Part shown: piece by piece, positions 12,987 through 24,727 of the stretch | Numbering within the stretch: the first letter of the stretch is position 1 | How the letters are laid out: every line of letters starts with the position of its first letter | Assembly (NCBI GenBank): GCA_005862285.1 | Contig: SZXW01000010.1 | Coordinates: 558,001-622,000 of the forward strand | Direction: 5' to 3' | Length of the DNA stretch: 64,000 bases | Origin: Chlorobium sp. | Lineage (GTDB): Bacteria; Bacteroidota; Chlorobiia; Chlorobiales; Chlorobiaceae | The notes under the pieces: model-generated | What the model was told of the DNA's origin: nothing | Database searches by the model: none | Seen by the model: the letters and a program-made list of their open reading frames with translations, nothing else | Program-made: the position numbers and the translations under genes

Positions 12987-13835
12987 CTATTCCTGATATG
13001 GTCGGTTCACCGGAACTGGTCCATGCTGAACCGTTCGGACATAATGAACATCCGGTTTACCGAATACCATGACATATCCGATCTGATGGCTTGCCGGAAT
13101 CCCGAGGCTCTTGCGGGTCTCGGGGAACAGGCCGTCGATGGCCCATTTTGCCAGACCATTCCAGAGTGTACCGACACCGTTCGCCTGGGCGAACAGTTCG
13201 AAATACGAAAGCGCAATAAGGCAATCCTGCGCCGGGGTGGCAACTGTTTCAGGTGCCGATGCTATAAGAAGATGGGGAGCTTTGCGGAACAGAATATCGA
13301 CCTGTTTTTCTTCCCAGAGTTTTAAAAAATTCGCATAGAATTCCTTTCCCTTCGGCAAGGCATTTTCCCTGACAAGCCTTGAAATACCGGACATCACTTG
13401 ATCACGAAATCGTGCAACTTTGTCCCGGCTGTCGAGCAATGTGAAAAGCACCTGACGTGAATTCACACCAGTCGGTGCATGCCATGCCACTTCCAGCAAC
13501 TTTTGCAGAAGCGCGGGGTTCAGGTCTTCATCGAGATACCGGCGAACCGAGCGCCTTCCTTTCATCAGCAGTTCGAGTTTGTCAGGATCGGGATAACCGT
13601 TTTCAAGAGAACTGCTGCCGGACGGGTTCAGTCCATGAATTGACAATGCTCCAGTAGGACAGACAGCTAAACAATGCTGGCATCTGTAGCAGTTTATTTC
13701 CTTTTCAACCGGAATAAAAGGGTATCCCTCTCCTTTTATACTGATGATTCTTGCAGGACAATCTGCAACGCACTCGCCGCAGCGTGTGCAGGCATTTATA
13801 CTGATTTCAAAATCAAGCATCGTTTTTCCATTCAC
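12987..13835 (-). CDS. Nitroreductase with N-terminal 4Fe-4S ferredoxin domain
   Basis: CTRCGECVADCPARII...CYRCQHCLAVCPTGALS, then RRSVRRYLDEDLNPALLQKLLEVAWHAPTGVNSRQV. Confidence 0.92.
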   Translation of the reverse strand: MNGKTMLDFEISINACTRCGECVADCPARIISIKGEGYPFIPVEKEINCYRCQHCLAVCPTGALSIHGLNPSGSSSLENGYPDPDKLELLMKGRRSVRRYLDEDLNPALLQKLLEVAWHAPTGVNSRQVLFTLLDSRDKVARFRDQVMSGISRLVRENALPKGKEFYANFLKLWEEKQVDILFRKAPHLLIASAPETVATPAQDCLIALSYFELFAQANGVGTLWNGLAKWAIDGLFPETRKSLGIPASHQIGYVMVFGKPDVHYVRTVQHGPVPVNRPYQE

Positions 13836-13852
13836 TATTCACAAAATAACAA

Positions 13853-15130
13853 TCAATTCCCGGCTTTATCTTCCACGAGATAAAGTGAATTACGAATCAT
13901 TGCCAGATAATGAATCCTTGAGGGTGAATCAAAAACGATCTTCCCCCCTCTTCCGGTAACGATGGCATCATAAGGAGGTCCTTCAGACTTGCCCGATACA
14001 ACAAAAAAACTGTCTCCTTTCCTGGCGGCATAAGCGACACGGGATCCATCCGGGCTGAAAGTGAGAGCGCCCACTACATCGTAAGACTTGCCTTCAGTTC
14101 CATCGACAACAACAATCTGAGTGTTGTTTTTTGCGGCAGCAAAAGCTGCATGCCTGCTGTCAGGACTGAAGCCAAGATTTCCGAAACCGTCATATACAGT
14201 ACCTTCCTTTCCATCAACAACGGGAATCCATTTGTTCCCTTTCATTACCATATAGGCAATACGCTGGCTGTCAGGGCTGAAAACAGGTGTATCCACACCA
14301 ACTCCGTCATACGCCGGAATTTCCCTGCCATCAACAATCACGAAATAACGGCCTCCTTTTTGAGCGGCGTAAGCAAAGCGTTTTCCATCCGGACTGAAGG
14401 ACAGATTGCCCATACTTTCATAAGCCGGTCCAGCCGTTCCATTGACGACAGCAACAATTTCAGAACCATTTCTTACTGCAGCATATGCTATCCCCTGGCT
14501 GTCGGGACTGAAAATCAGATTACCGATCCCTTCATAATAAGCTGTTTCGTTTCCATCCATAACCACGACCCATTTACCGCCTTTCTCGGCAAGATAAGCG
14601 AAATGCCGGCTGTCGGCACTGAATACAAGATTTTTGACATTGTCATATGACGGACTTTCATTACCATCGGTTACAACAAACCACTTGTTTCCTTTTCTTG
14701 CCGTATATGAAACCCGTTTGCTGTCGGGACTGAAAAGCGGAGTTTCATAACTGATATCGTCATATTCAGCTCCCTGAGCTCCATCTACAACAACAACCGC
14801 TTTGCCGTTTTTCATAGCTGCATAACCGATCCTCCTGCTGTCAGGACTGAAAGCAAGTGTATTGCGAATAATGGAATCGAAAAGCGGCCCCTTCGACCCT
14901 CCGGCTCTGATGAACATTCTATTCCCCTGCTTTGCGGCATAGGCAACCTGTCTGCTGTCAGGGCTTATTCTGAAAGATTCGGGACTGATCAGCTCAAACT
15001 CTGCTATTTTTTTCTGTGAAACAGCCATTCGTTTCATCGCGGCAAACCATTTCGTATTGATGCCCGTCAGAATGAAAATTCCTGCTGCGGCAATGAGCGC
15101 AAGGGGTATGACAATCTTCCTGTATTTCAT
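13853..15130 (-). CDS. Membrane-anchored WD40-like (PD40/TolB-type) beta-propeller protein
   Basis: About 10 repeats of FSPDSRRIAYAAxKGxKWxVVVDGxExxxYDxIGN after an N-terminal hydrophobic anchor. Confidence 0.85.
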   Translation of the reverse strand: MKYRKIVIPLALIAAAGIFILTGINTKWFAAMKRMAVSQKKIAEFELISPESFRISPDSRQVAYAAKQGNRMFIRAGGSKGPLFDSIIRNTLAFSPDSRRIGYAAMKNGKAVVVVDGAQGAEYDDISYETPLFSPDSKRVSYTARKGNKWFVVTDGNESPSYDNVKNLVFSADSRHFAYLAEKGGKWVVVMDGNETAYYEGIGNLIFSPDSQGIAYAAVRNGSEIVAVVNGTAGPAYESMGNLSFSPDGKRFAYAAQKGGRYFVIVDGREIPAYDGVGVDTPVFSPDSQRIAYMVMKGNKWIPVVDGKEGTVYDGFGNLGFSPDSRHAAFAAAKNNTQIVVVDGTEGKSYDVVGALTFSPDGSRVAYAARKGDSFFVVSGKSEGPPYDAIVTGRGGKIVFDSPSRIHYLAMIRNSLYLVEDKAGN

Positions 15131-15324
15131 GAAAACTTGTTTGTATAAATGATGCAGCCTCGCACGGCATGTTCATTGAAAAATAAATACCGGACTTCCT
15201 TTATTTACGGGAAATAAAATTAATACTGCGGGTTTAAAGAGAGCAATATATTTCTTTTACCGGGTATCTCAACGCTGGAAAAAGCCTGTACCGAAAGACA
15301 CGGCAATCTTTTTTTTAAAAAAAA

Positions 15325-15362
15325 CTCCCCGAACCAGGCTGCTCTCAAGCTTGATCCGGGGA
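15325..15362 (-). terminator. Rho-independent terminator of the giant gene
   Basis: Reverse strand: CCCCGGATCAAGCTTGAGAGCAGCCTGGTTCGGGG followed by AGTTTTTTTT. Confidence 0.7.
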
Positions 15363-15400
15363 TAAATAAATTCATTTCTGCCTGTTTGCTGACCCAAACC

Positions 15401-18400
15401 TTACAGGATGATGTCCGATGCCCTGATGCTGCTGACTCCCGACAGCTTGATGGCGAATTCCGGGTCCGCATCGCTATCCGTATTGCCGTACAGAATTCCC
15501 GTCGCACTGTCAAACCTTAGCTGTCCCGCGCTCGTGAACGGAGCCGAACCGCTGAGGATCGTCCCGCTGAAAGCCTGATCGCCTCTCAACCCGCTGTTCG
15601 CATCGATGGCCGACAGATCGATGATGTCCTGGCCCGGCGTGAAGTCCGTTATCAGGTCCATCGTTGCTGCCGTCAATCCACTGTCGCCAGCGCTCAGGTA
15701 CCGGAAGATATCTTTGCCGCTTCCTCCTGTCAGTACATCGGCTCCCGCTCCGCCCAGCAGTATATCGTTACCGTCACCTCCATACAATGTATCGTTCCCG
15801 TCAAGTCCGAGCAGGAGGTTGTCTCCGCTGTTGCCCGTTATCACGTTGTTCAGGTTGTTGCCCGTTCCGATGAGTCCTGATGTACCCGTGAGCACGAGGT
15901 TCTCGACATTCGGACCGAGTATATAGCTGATGCTCGATCGTACTGTGTCGGTACCGCCATTCGGCTGTTCAATGACGACATCCAATATGTTGTCGACAAT
16001 ATAGACATCGTTGCCCAATCCACCCGTCATCGTATCCCTGCCGATGCCGCCATCCAGCGTATCATTGCCTGATAATCCGTTCAGCCTGTCATTGCCTCCG
16101 AAGCCTCGCAGCAGGTCGTTGCCAAACGTTCCTGTCAGAACATCATTGCCTGGCGAGGGGTCTGTGACCGTGACTGTCGCCTGCACAGGCGTGGACGATA
16201 AAGCTCCCCCGTTATCCTTTGCGACGACCGTGAAGGCATTCAGTGTGCCGCTCTGATTGTCGTCCGGCGTCCAGAAGGCAAGATGGGTCGCATCGATCGT
16301 ATTGTTGGCCACTGGATCATAAACTGTCGCGCTCGCGGCATCGGCTCCGATCTTCAGCGTACCGCTCGTTACTCCGGCAACAATGAACGCCGTCACCGTG
16401 CCATCGATATCGGCTTCGTTGCCTTTTGCCGCGAGATTGGCAAAAGTTATCGCCACCTGCGTGTCTTCAGGTGTCGAAGCTACCGTGCCGCTGAACGCTG
16501 TGAGCGTCGGAGGATCGTTCACCGGTGTCACGTTGATCGTGATCGTGTTTGGTACAGGATCGAGGTCCTTGCCGCCGTTCGCTGTGCCTCCGTTGTCCTG
16601 CACCTGGAAGGTGAAGCTGCTGTAAGACACTCCGTTCGCATTCGCGGCCGGCTTGTACACCAGCTTGCCCGCATTCAGGTCGGGAACAGTGATAAACTGA
16701 CCAGCACTTACCGCTGTGCCATTGAGCGTAAGCGTGCCTGCCGTTGGCAAGTTCGTGATCTTTACGGCCAGCAGGCTGTTGCCGTCACTGTCACTGAACC
16801 CGAAGTCTGAGGCTGCAAAGGTGTAATTACCGTCTTCGAGCATGGTCACAGTCTTGTCCGTGCCCGACGGCGCATCGTTCACCGGTGTGTAGGTCACCGA
16901 GGCGGCGAGGGTGTTCGAATCCGCACTGCCGTCATTGACCGTGACACTGTAGGACGGGGTCGTCTCGTCGCCGTTATCGACAAACTGAACCTGACCGCCG
17001 GATAGCTGCGCGCTCGTGAAGCTCGTTACCGGTGTGCCTGCAGCACCGCTCAGCTGGAAGTAGCCGCCGCTGATGCCGCTCACACTGTAGGTGAAACTGC
17101 TGCTGTCGGGATCGCTGATGCCGAAGTCGCCTGGCGTGAGGGTTACCGTGCCGCCTTCGCTCACCGTCATGCTCGCGCTCGTCACCACCGGCGCATCGTT
17201 CACCGGTGTGTAGGTAATCGAGGCGACAAGCGTATTCGAATCCGAACTGCCGTCATTGACCGTGACACTGAAGGCCGGAGCAGTCTCGTCGCCGTTATCG
17301 ACAAACTGCACCTGACCGCCGGATAGCTGCGCGCTCGTGAAGCTCGTTACCGGAGCGCCTGCAGCACCGCTCAGCTGGAAGTAGTCGCCCCTGATGCCGC
17401 TCACACTGTAGGTGAAACTGCTGCTGTCGGGATCGCTGATGCCGAAGTCGCCTGGCGTGAGGGTTACCGTGCCCCCTTCGCTCACCGTCATGCCCGCGCT
17501 CGTCACCACCGGCGCATCGTTCACAGGCGTGATGGTTATCGTCTGTACGGTCGAGGTCGATGCGGCGCTACTGTCGCTTGCTGTAAACGTGGCCGTACGG
17601 TCATCGAGGCCGGGCGCATCGCTGCTGTTGTTGAAGGTTACCGCTCGGGCTACATCCTGCACCAAGGCATTCGTGGCGTTTGCGTTGAATGTGAACGTCC
17701 ATGCGTTTCCATTGCTCACTGATAATGCCGAGGATGTGCCGATTTGGGTCATACCTGCCATCAGAACCGTTCCGTTGATCCAGATACCGCTGCCTCCTGG
17801 ATTACTTGTCTGCAGGCTGAGGCTGTCGGCTGCTTCGGCATTCGCCGTGATTTGAACCTGCAGCGTTCCACCGTTCCATTCACTGTCACCGTCAGGATCG
17901 TAGATAACAATCTTGCTGCTTACCACAACCGGAGTCTGTTCGGTGAACGAGGTGATGTCAGGTTGAGATGTATTGAGCAATACCGACACCGCGTCGCTAT
18001 TGAGGTTAGCGGTAATCAGATCAACCTTGCCATCCCCATCGACATCAGCGCTAGTCACTGAATATGGTCCATTTCCGACTGCGTAATCGATTTTGGGTGC
18101 AAAGGTGCCGTCACCATTGTTCAGCAACACCGATACCGAGTTGCTATTGGCGTTCGAAACGATCAGGTCAACCATGTTGTCGCCATCGACATCTGCACTT
18201 TTCACGGAAAGAGGATAACTGCCTACGCCGTAATCGACCTTGGCAGCAAAGGTGCCGTTGCCATTGTTTTTGAGCACTGACACCGTATTGCTTTCTGCAT
18301 TCGTAACGATCAAGTCGGTATTACCGTCGCCATCGACATCCGCACTCGTCACGGAAAACGGAACTTTGCCTGTCGAGTAATCAACCTTAGCAGCAAAAGT

Positions 18401-21400
18401 ACCGTTACCATTGTTCAGTAACACTGACACCGTGTTGTTTCGTTGGTTCGCTGTGATCAGGTCAGCATCTCCGTCGCCATCGACATCCTCACTCGTTACG
18501 GATTGTGGTCCACTGCCTGTCGAGTAATCAACCTTAGGAGCAAAAGTACCGTTGCCATTGTTCAACAGCACCGACACCATGTTGCTATTGACGTTCGAAA
18601 CGATCAGGTCCGCATCGCCATCATTATCTACATCCGCACTCGTCACGACAGTTGGATTACTATCAGTCCCGTAATCGATTTTGGGCGCAAATGTACCGTC
18701 GCCATTGTTTTTCAGAACCGAAACCGTGTTGTTATAGAAGTTCGCTGTGATCAGGTCTGCATTGCCGTCTCCGTCGAGATCTGCGCTTGTCACGGATACC
18801 GGATAACTGCCTGTGCCGTAATCGACTTTAGAAGAAAAAGTGCCGTCACTATTGTTTTTCAGAATTGAAACCGAGTCGCTATGTGTGTTTGTAACGATCA
18901 GGTCCGCATCGCCATCTCCATCGATATCTGCACTTGTCACGGAAAACGGATGATTGCTTGTGCCATAATCGACCTTTGGCGCAAAAGAAAGTTCGAGAGT
19001 AGGCTGCATAACCGGCGCATCGTTCACAGGCGTAACGGTAATCGTCTGCACGGTCGAGGTCGATGCAGCGCTGCTGTCGGTTGCCGTAAACGTGACCGTA
19101 CGGTCATCGAGGCCGGGCGCATCGTTGCTGTTGTTGAAAACCACCGTACGTGCAACCGCCTGCACCAGTTCATTGGTCGCAATAGTGTTGAAGGTGAACG
19201 TCCATGCGTTTCCATTGCTCACTGATGATGCCGAGGCTGTGCCGATCTGGGTCATACCTGCCATCAGAACCGTTCCGTTGATCCAGATACCGCTGCCTCC
19301 TGGATTGCTTGTCGGCAGGCTGAGGCTGTCGGCTGCTTCGGCATTCGCCGTGATTTGAACCAGCAGCGTTCCACCGTTCCATTCACTGTCACCGTCAGGA
19401 TCGTAAATAACCATCTTATCGCTCACCACAACCGGGGTCTGTTCGGTGAACGAGGTAGTCAGATCGGGCTGCGAGGTATTGATAAAGACCGAAACGCTAT
19501 CGTTCGAAGTATTAGCAACAATAAAATCTATAGCTCCATCATTATTCAAGTCTGCATTAGTAATCGCATCTGGATGCTCTCCCGTTGTGTAATTGACATA
19601 CGGAGCAAACGTGCCGTTGCCCTCGTTCAGTAAAATCGAGACAGTGTTGTCATCTCTGTTCGTAACTAACAGATCAGAATGACCATCGCCATTAATATCA
19701 GCGTTCGTGATAGACCATGGAAATCTTCCGACAGCATAATCAATTTTAGTTGCAAATATCCCATTACCTTCGTTTATCAGCACCGAGACGGTGTTGCCTA
19801 AATAATTCACTACAATTAAATCAGATTTTCCATCGTTATTAATATCAGTACTCGTCAGAGAACACGAACCGCTACCAGCTGCATAATCGACCTTCCAAGC
19901 AAAAGTACCATTCCCCTGATTTATAAGCACCGATATGTTGTTGCTATCAATATTTGCTGTGACCAGATCAGCCAACCCGTCACCATTAACGTCAGTACTC
20001 GTCACTGAATATGGACCACTTCCTGTTACATAATTAACTTTCGGTGCGAATGTCCCGTCACCTTCGTTCAGTAGCACCGAAACGTGGTTTTCATAATAGT
20101 TTGTAACGATCAAATCTATTTTTCCATCACCGTTGATATCAGCATTCGTTACCGAAATAGGCCATTCGCCTGTGTAGTAATCTACCCTCGGATAAAAAGT
20201 CCCATCACCCTTGTTCAACAGTACGGATACGCTGTCACTCCGACAATTCGCAGTGATCAGATCAGTAAATCCATCGCCGTTCACATCAGCAATGCTCAAA
20301 GAACGAGGTGCAGAGCCTGTAGAGTATTCATCCGTTGCGTTTAGAGTTCCATTTCCATTGTTAATCAATACTGTAATGCTATTACTAATATTGTTCATAG
20401 TTATTACATCATCGTATCCATCTCCATTGAGATCAGCTGCACAAACTGATTCGGGTTTAATGCCTGCGCCATAATCGACTTTTGGTGCAAACGAAAGATC
20501 AAGGGTGCGAGTCATCACCGGTGCGTCATTCACTGCCGCGACATCAATCGTCAAAGTGTATGCGCTGCTGCTGTAATCACTGCCGTCACTTACCTTGTAC
20601 CCGATCGTTGCATACCCATCTCCATTCTCGTTCACCAAAGGAGTGTAACGCAGTTTACCCGCTTCGATGTCCGCAGCACTGATCTCCTGATTCAGCGTGA
20701 CATCGTGCCATGCCGTGCCGATCTGGTATTGCAGCGTTCCTTTGGTTTCGAGCGTAGTGATCTTGACACTACTGAGCGCTGTTCCCTCGGTATCGCTGTA
20801 GTTTCCGAAATCCGAAAGGCTTAGTATTCTGCTCGTATCTTCATCGATCGTCACGCTGTCGCTGGTGCTGGTCGGAGGATCGTTTACCGGCGTCACCGTG
20901 ATCGTTACCGTGTTCGCCGTCGGATCGAGGTCAGCACCGCCGTTCGCTGTACCGCCGTTGTCCTGCACCTGGAACGTGAAACTGCCATACGGCGCCCCAC
21001 TCGCATCAGCTGCCGGCGTGTAGACCAACTTGCCCGCGTTCAGGTCAGACACGCTTACATACTGACTAGCACTTACAGCTATGCCGTCGAGCTTCAGTGC
21101 ACCTGCACCGGGAAGCGTCGTAATCTTCACAGCCAGCAGGCTGTTGCCGTCGCTGTCCGTGAAACCGAAATCAGCCGCCGCAAAGGTATGTGAACCATCC
21201 TCCGCTATCGTCACTGTCTTGTCCGTGCCCGAAGGCGCATCGTTCACCGGCGTAACGGTAATCGTCTGTACGGTCGAGGTCGATGCGGCGCTACTGTCGG
21301 TTGCCGTAAACGTGACCTCACGGTCATCGAGGCTGGGCGCATCGCTGCTGTTGTTGAAAACCACCGCTCGCGCAACAGCCTGCACCAGTTCATTGGTCGC

Positions 21401-23173
21401 ATTAGTGTTGAAGGTGAACGTCCATGCGTTTCCATTGCTCACTGATAATGCCGAGGCTGTGCCTATTTGAGTGCTGTCTGCCATCAATGTAGTCCCGTTG
21501 ATCCAGATACCGTTTCCGCCGGGATTGCTTGTCGGCAGGCTGAGGCTGTCGGCTGCTTCGGCATTGGCCGTGATCTGCACCAGCAGCGTACCACCGTTCC
21601 ATTCACTGTCACCGTCAGGATCGTAAATAACCATCTTATCGCTCACCACAACCGGGGTCTGTTCGGTGAATGAGGTAGTCAAATCGGGCTGCGAGGTATT
21701 GATAAATAACGATACGGTATTACTATAATTGTTCGCAACCAATAGATCTGTCTTATCATCGCCAGTTATGTCAGCACTCGTCACGAAAACAGGAAAACTG
21801 CCGGTAGCATAATCAATCTTCGATGCAAAAGTACCATCACCATTGTTCAATAGTACCGACATGGTGTTGCTATGTCCATTCGTTACGATCAGGTCTGTTT
21901 TTCCATCACCATTGATATCCCCGCTTGTCACTGAGTGTGGATAGCTGCCCGTAGCGTAATCGATCTTCGGGGCAAAGGTGCCGTTACCATTGTTAAACAG
22001 CACAGAGACGGTATCGCTGTGAAGGTTCGCAACAATCAAATCAACCTTACCATCACCATCTACATCAGCACTCGTTAAGGAAGTTGGATAATTGCCTGTG
22101 GAATAGTCGACCTTAGCAGCAAACGTGCCGTTGCCATTGTTAAGCAGCACCGAAACCGTGTCGTTACCCTCATTCGCCGTGATCAGGTCCGCATCGCCAT
22201 CACCATTCAAGTCTGCACTTGTAACCGCATGAGGATGCTCGCCGGTGCCATAATTGACCTTAGCAGCAAACGTGCCGTTGCCATTGTTCAGCAATACGGA
22301 AACGTTATTTTCATAATAGTTCGCAACAATCAGGTCCGTTTTTCCATCATCATTGATATCAGCATTCGTTACCGAAATAGGCCAATACCCCGAATAATAA
22401 TTGACTTTTCCGGCAAACGTTCCGTTACCATTATTCAGCAAAATGGAAACGTCATTACTTAGACAATTCGCAGTGATCAGATCAGCATACCCGTCTCCAT
22501 TTACATCAGCAATGCTCAAAGAACGAGGAGCAGAACCTGTACTGTAATCAACATTCGCTACAAACGAGCCATCCCCATTGCTCAGCAATACTGAAATACT
22601 ATTGCTACTATTGTTCATACTTATGACATCCTCATATCCGTCCCCATTGACATCAGCGGTACAAACTGATTCTGGATTACTGCCCGTGCCATAATCAACC
22701 TTCGGGTCAAACGAAAGATCGAGGGTGCGGGTCATGACTGGCGCGTCATTCACCGGTGTTACAGTTACCGTTGCCTGAACCGCGGTTGATGATTCGGCCC
22801 CTTCATTGTCTTTTGCGACAGCCTTGAAGGCATCGAGCGTCCCGTTGGCATTGGAAGAGGGTGTCCAATAAGCATGGTGAGTCGCATCAATGAGGTTGTT
22901 CGTCAATGGATCGTAAGCTGTCGCACTCGCTGCATCGGCGCCGATCTTCAGGGTTCCGGCAGTCACGGATTTTATGACAAACCCTGTGATGGTTCCATCG
23001 GGATCCGTTGCATTTCCATTTGTCAGAAGATCCGTAAAAGTAATGGTGGCGTCAGTGTCTTCGCTTGTCGTGGTTACAGCTCCACTGAAGGAGGTTAGGA
23101 TTGGATCTATGTTACTCATTTTTTGATTATCTGTGACAGGTTTTTGAGCTGCCGTTGAAAGAATTTTTCTCAA
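15401..23173 (-). CDS. Giant RTX/cadherin-like adhesin with FG-GAP (VCBS) beta-propellers, 2590 aa
   Basis: Repeated VTPVNDAPV cadherin-like modules; 21 FG-GAP repeats with DxNGDGxxDL; C-terminal hemolysin-type Ca-binding repeats ([55 protein letters not shown]). Confidence 0.93.
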   Translation of the reverse strand: MRKILSTAAQKPVTDNQKMSNIDPILTSFSGAVTTTSEDTDATITFTDLLTNGNATDPDGTITGFVIKSVTAGTLKIGADAASATAYDPLTNNLIDATHHAYWTPSSNANGTLDAFKAVAKDNEGAESSTAVQATVTVTPVNDAPVMTRTLDLSFDPKVDYGTGSNPESVCTADVNGDGYEDVISMNNSSNSISVLLSNGDGSFVANVDYSTGSAPRSLSIADVNGDGYADLITANCLSNDVSILLNNGNGTFAGKVNYYSGYWPISVTNADINDDGKTDLIVANYYENNVSVLLNNGNGTFAAKVNYGTGEHPHAVTSADLNGDGDADLITANEGNDTVSVLLNNGNGTFAAKVDYSTGNYPTSLTSADVDGDGKVDLIVANLHSDTVSVLFNNGNGTFAPKIDYATGSYPHSVTSGDINGDGKTDLIVTNGHSNTMSVLLNNGDGTFASKIDYATGSFPVFVTSADITGDDKTDLLVANNYSNTVSLFINTSQPDLTTSFTEQTPVVVSDKMVIYDPDGDSEWNGGTLLVQITANAEAADSLSLPTSNPGGNGIWINGTTLMADSTQIGTASALSVSNGNAWTFTFNTNATNELVQAVARAVVFNNSSDAPSLDDREVTFTATDSSAASTSTVQTITVTPVNDAPSGTDKTVTIAEDGSHTFAAADFGFTDSDGNSLLAVKITTLPGAGALKLDGIAVSASQYVSVSDLNAGKLVYTPAADASGAPYGSFTFQVQDNGGTANGGADLDPTANTVTITVTPVNDPPTSTSDSVTIDEDTSRILSLSDFGNYSDTEGTALSSVKITTLETKGTLQYQIGTAWHDVTLNQEISAADIEAGKLRYTPLVNENGDGYATIGYKVSDGSDYSSSAYTLTIDVAAVNDAPVMTRTLDLSFAPKVDYGAGIKPESVCAADLNGDGYDDVITMNNISNSITVLINNGNGTLNATDEYSTGSAPRSLSIADVNGDGFTDLITANCRSDSVSVLLNKGDGTFYPRVDYYTGEWPISVTNADINGDGKIDLIVTNYYENHVSVLLNEGDGTFAPKVNYVTGSGPYSVTSTDVNGDGLADLVTANIDSNNISVLINQGNGTFAWKVDYAAGSGSCSLTSTDINNDGKSDLIVVNYLGNTVSVLINEGNGIFATKIDYAVGRFPWSITNADINGDGHSDLLVTNRDDNTVSILLNEGNGTFAPYVNYTTGEHPDAITNADLNNDGAIDFIVANTSNDSVSVFINTSQPDLTTSFTEQTPVVVSDKMVIYDPDGDSEWNGGTLLVQITANAEAADSLSLPTSNPGGSGIWINGTVLMAGMTQIGTASASSVSNGNAWTFTFNTIATNELVQAVARTVVFNNSNDAPGLDDRTVTFTATDSSAASTSTVQTITVTPVNDAPVMQPTLELSFAPKVDYGTSNHPFSVTSADIDGDGDADLIVTNTHSDSVSILKNNSDGTFSSKVDYGTGSYPVSVTSADLDGDGNADLITANFYNNTVSVLKNNGDGTFAPKIDYGTDSNPTVVTSADVDNDGDADLIVSNVNSNMVSVLLNNGNGTFAPKVDYSTGSGPQSVTSEDVDGDGDADLITANQRNNTVSVLLNNGNGTFAAKVDYSTGKVPFSVTSADVDGDGNTDLIVTNAESNTVSVLKNNGNGTFAAKVDYGVGSYPLSVKSADVDGDNMVDLIVSNANSNSVSVLLNNGDGTFAPKIDYAVGNGPYSVTSADVDGDGKVDLITANLNSDAVSVLLNTSQPDITSFTEQTPVVVSSKIVIYDPDGDSEWNGGTLQVQITANAEAADSLSLQTSNPGGSGIWINGTVLMAGMTQIGTSSALSVSNGNAWTFTFNANATNALVQDVARAVTFNNSSDAPGLDDRTATFTASDSSAASTSTVQTITITPVNDAPVVTSAGMTVSEGGTVTLTPGDFGISDPDSSSFTYSVSGIRGDYFQLSGAAGAPVTSFTSAQLSGGQVQFVDNGDETAPAFSVTVNDGSSDSNTLVASITYTPVNDAPVVTSASMTVSEGGTVTLTPGDFGISDPDSSSFTYSVSGISGGYFQLSGAAGTPVTSFTSAQLSGGQVQFVDNGDETTPSYSVTVNDGSADSNTLAASVTYTPVNDAPSGTDKTVTMLEDGNYTFAASDFGFSDSDGNSLLAVKITNLPTAGTLTLNGTAVSAGQFITVPDLNAGKLVYKPAANANGVSYSSFTFQVQDNGGTANGGKDLDPVPNTITINVTPVNDPPTLTAFSGTVASTPEDTQVAITFANLAAKGNEADIDGTVTAFIVAGVTSGTLKIGADAASATVYDPVANNTIDATHLAFWTPDDNQSGTLNAFTVVAKDNGGALSSTPVQATVTVTDPSPGNDVLTGTFGNDLLRGFGGNDRLNGLSGNDTLDGGIGRDTMTGGLGNDVYIVDNILDVVIEQPNGGTDTVRSSISYILGPNVENLVLTGTSGLIGTGNNLNNVITGNSGDNLLLGLDGNDTLYGGDGNDILLGGAGADVLTGGSGKDIFRYLSAGDSGLTAATMDLITDFTPGQDIIDLSAIDANSGLRGDQAFSGTILSGSAPFTSAGQLRFDSATGILYGNTDSDADPEFAIKLSGVSSIRASDIIL
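17954..18997 (-). repeat. Propeller block 3: seven tandem 49-aa FG-GAP repeats
   Basis: [20 protein letters not shown]... to ...[12 protein letters not shown]; 348 aa. Confidence 0.9.
19460..20503 (-). repeat. Propeller block 2: seven tandem 49-aa FG-GAP repeats
   Basis: [20 protein letters not shown]... to ...[12 protein letters not shown]; 348 aa. Confidence 0.9.
21680..22723 (-). repeat. Propeller block 1: seven tandem 49-aa FG-GAP repeats
   Basis: [20 protein letters not shown]... to ...[12 protein letters not shown]; 54 + 6 x 49 aa = 348 aa. Confidence 0.9.
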
Positions 23174-23833
23174 ATCAAATAATGAAGACTGGGAATTGAA
23201 GCGATGCTTCGTGATCCTGTATGCAGTGTTTTTTTAAGTTTTTAGAGGTTTTCTTAATTGTTAATAATAGACTAATAAAGTCGTATTTTATGCGTGCTCT
23301 GCGTAGATATGAAAACGATATACGCTGATTCAAAGTTTCAGGCGTATTTATTTTGTAGTAATTGTATATTAAAATTGAGCTTAAGTCTTATGGTCACTCA
23401 GAGGTTGTTCAGAAAAAGAGTAAAAAAACGTAAGTTGAAGAAGGGGAATTACTGCGTGTTGTTAAGTACAGTAAAATAATCCCGATTACATTTCGATTTA
23501 CAGGTATTAATTTCCCTCGAACATAATCTGTTTATCCACTGTTCAAAAGAACTCTGCCTGACCAATTTTTCTTCAGTATTATTGTGTCTTTCAGCATTTT
23601 ATCCCGGAACCCAATTCAGAAAAGTACGCCAAAGCACAATGACTAAATGGTAATGCAGAAATGGCTTTTTTTTAACTGGCGAAGAGGTTAAGTTCCAGAC
23701 AAAGAAACTCATTACAGGAAATTCGGCTTCATCATTATACAGCATTCCATGCAGGTCTGTCGGTGTAAACAGACTGCCGGAAGCAGAGGGAAGTAATCTT
23801 TACATCACATACAGCTTCATCGGTACAGAAATC

Positions 23834-24727
23834 ATGAATGTTCTCAATCCCAATGCCATAGCCTCGGTTTTACGGGATACGGTCAAAGACGAAATCATCA
23901 AGGATGGATTGAAAATCAATGTTGCGGGTATTCTTGCCACGTCCGATCCCGCTTCGATAACCTATGCGAATTACACGCGCAGTTCCTGTGAAGAGGTCGG
24001 CATCAGTTTCAATCTGATAACGGTTGAACCTGAATCCGTCAAACAACTCATAGATGAGGTCAACCGCGACAGCACTATTCATGGTATCTTTATCTATTAC
24101 CCGATCTGGAATGATGCGAGGGATGCCGAGTTCCGCGACCTGATGTCGCCGAAGAAGGATCTGGAGGGGCTGACTTCCTTCTGGATAAAAAAGCTTTATG
24201 CGAACGACCGGTTTGACGGGGATCATAAGCAATTCAAGGCGATCCTTCCCTGTACTCCGCTTGCGATCATCAAAATTCTGGCACAGACCGAAGCATACAT
24301 GCCCTACGGACTGCCGTTCAAAGGTCAGACCATTACCGTGTTCAACCGTTCGGAAGTTGTCGGGAAACCTCTGGCTTACATGCTTTCAAACGATGGTGCC
24401 CGAGTGTATTCGTTCGATATAAACGGCGGCGTGGTTATCGATCTCGCCGCTTCTCGGAAAGAGGATGTTTTCGTGACCCGGGAAAAGGCCCTGAAAGAAT
24501 CGGATGTTGTCATAACTGGTGTTCCGTCGAGGAATTTCGACAAAATAAAGGCGGAGGAGTTGAAAGAAGGAGCGATCTGCCTGAATTTTTCCTCCATACA
24601 GAACTTCACCCCCGAAGCACAGGAAGCGGCCGGCCTTTATATACCGCGGGTAGGGCCCATGACCGTGGCTATCTGCATGCGGAACACGTTACAGCTCTAT
24701 CGCAATTATCATCAGAAAGCAAAGTGA
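23834..24727 (+). CDS. Methylenetetrahydrofolate dehydrogenase, fungal MTD1-like member of the FolD superfamily
   Basis: GIFIYYPIWNDARD...KDLEGL...KAILPCTPLAIIKIL...VFNRSEVVGKPLAYMLSNDGARVYSFDIN...SDVVITGVPSRNF...LKEGAICLNFSS. Confidence 0.88.
   Translation: MNVLNPNAIASVLRDTVKDEIIKDGLKINVAGILATSDPASITYANYTRSSCEEVGISFNLITVEPESVKQLIDEVNRDSTIHGIFIYYPIWNDARDAEFRDLMSPKKDLEGLTSFWIKKLYANDRFDGDHKQFKAILPCTPLAIIKILAQTEAYMPYGLPFKGQTITVFNRSEVVGKPLAYMLSNDGARVYSFDINGGVVIDLAASRKEDVFVTREKALKESDVVITGVPSRNFDKIKAEELKEGAICLNFSSIQNFTPEAQEAAGLYIPRVGPMTVAICMRNTLQLYRNYHQKAK

Noticed and set aside
15606-23098. Many + strand ORFs within 15.6-23.1 kb (e.g. 16283..16810, 17412..17855, 18443..18868)
   Set aside because: Periodic antisense shadows of the repetitive giant gene; their repeated character mirrors the FG-GAP and cadherin repeats.
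23174-23833. Possible gene or riboswitch in the 660-bp gap before the methylene-THF dehydrogenase
   Set aside because: AT-rich, with only a 61-aa low-complexity ORF and a weak imperfect hairpin near 23750; nothing supportable as a riboswitch or CDS by eye.
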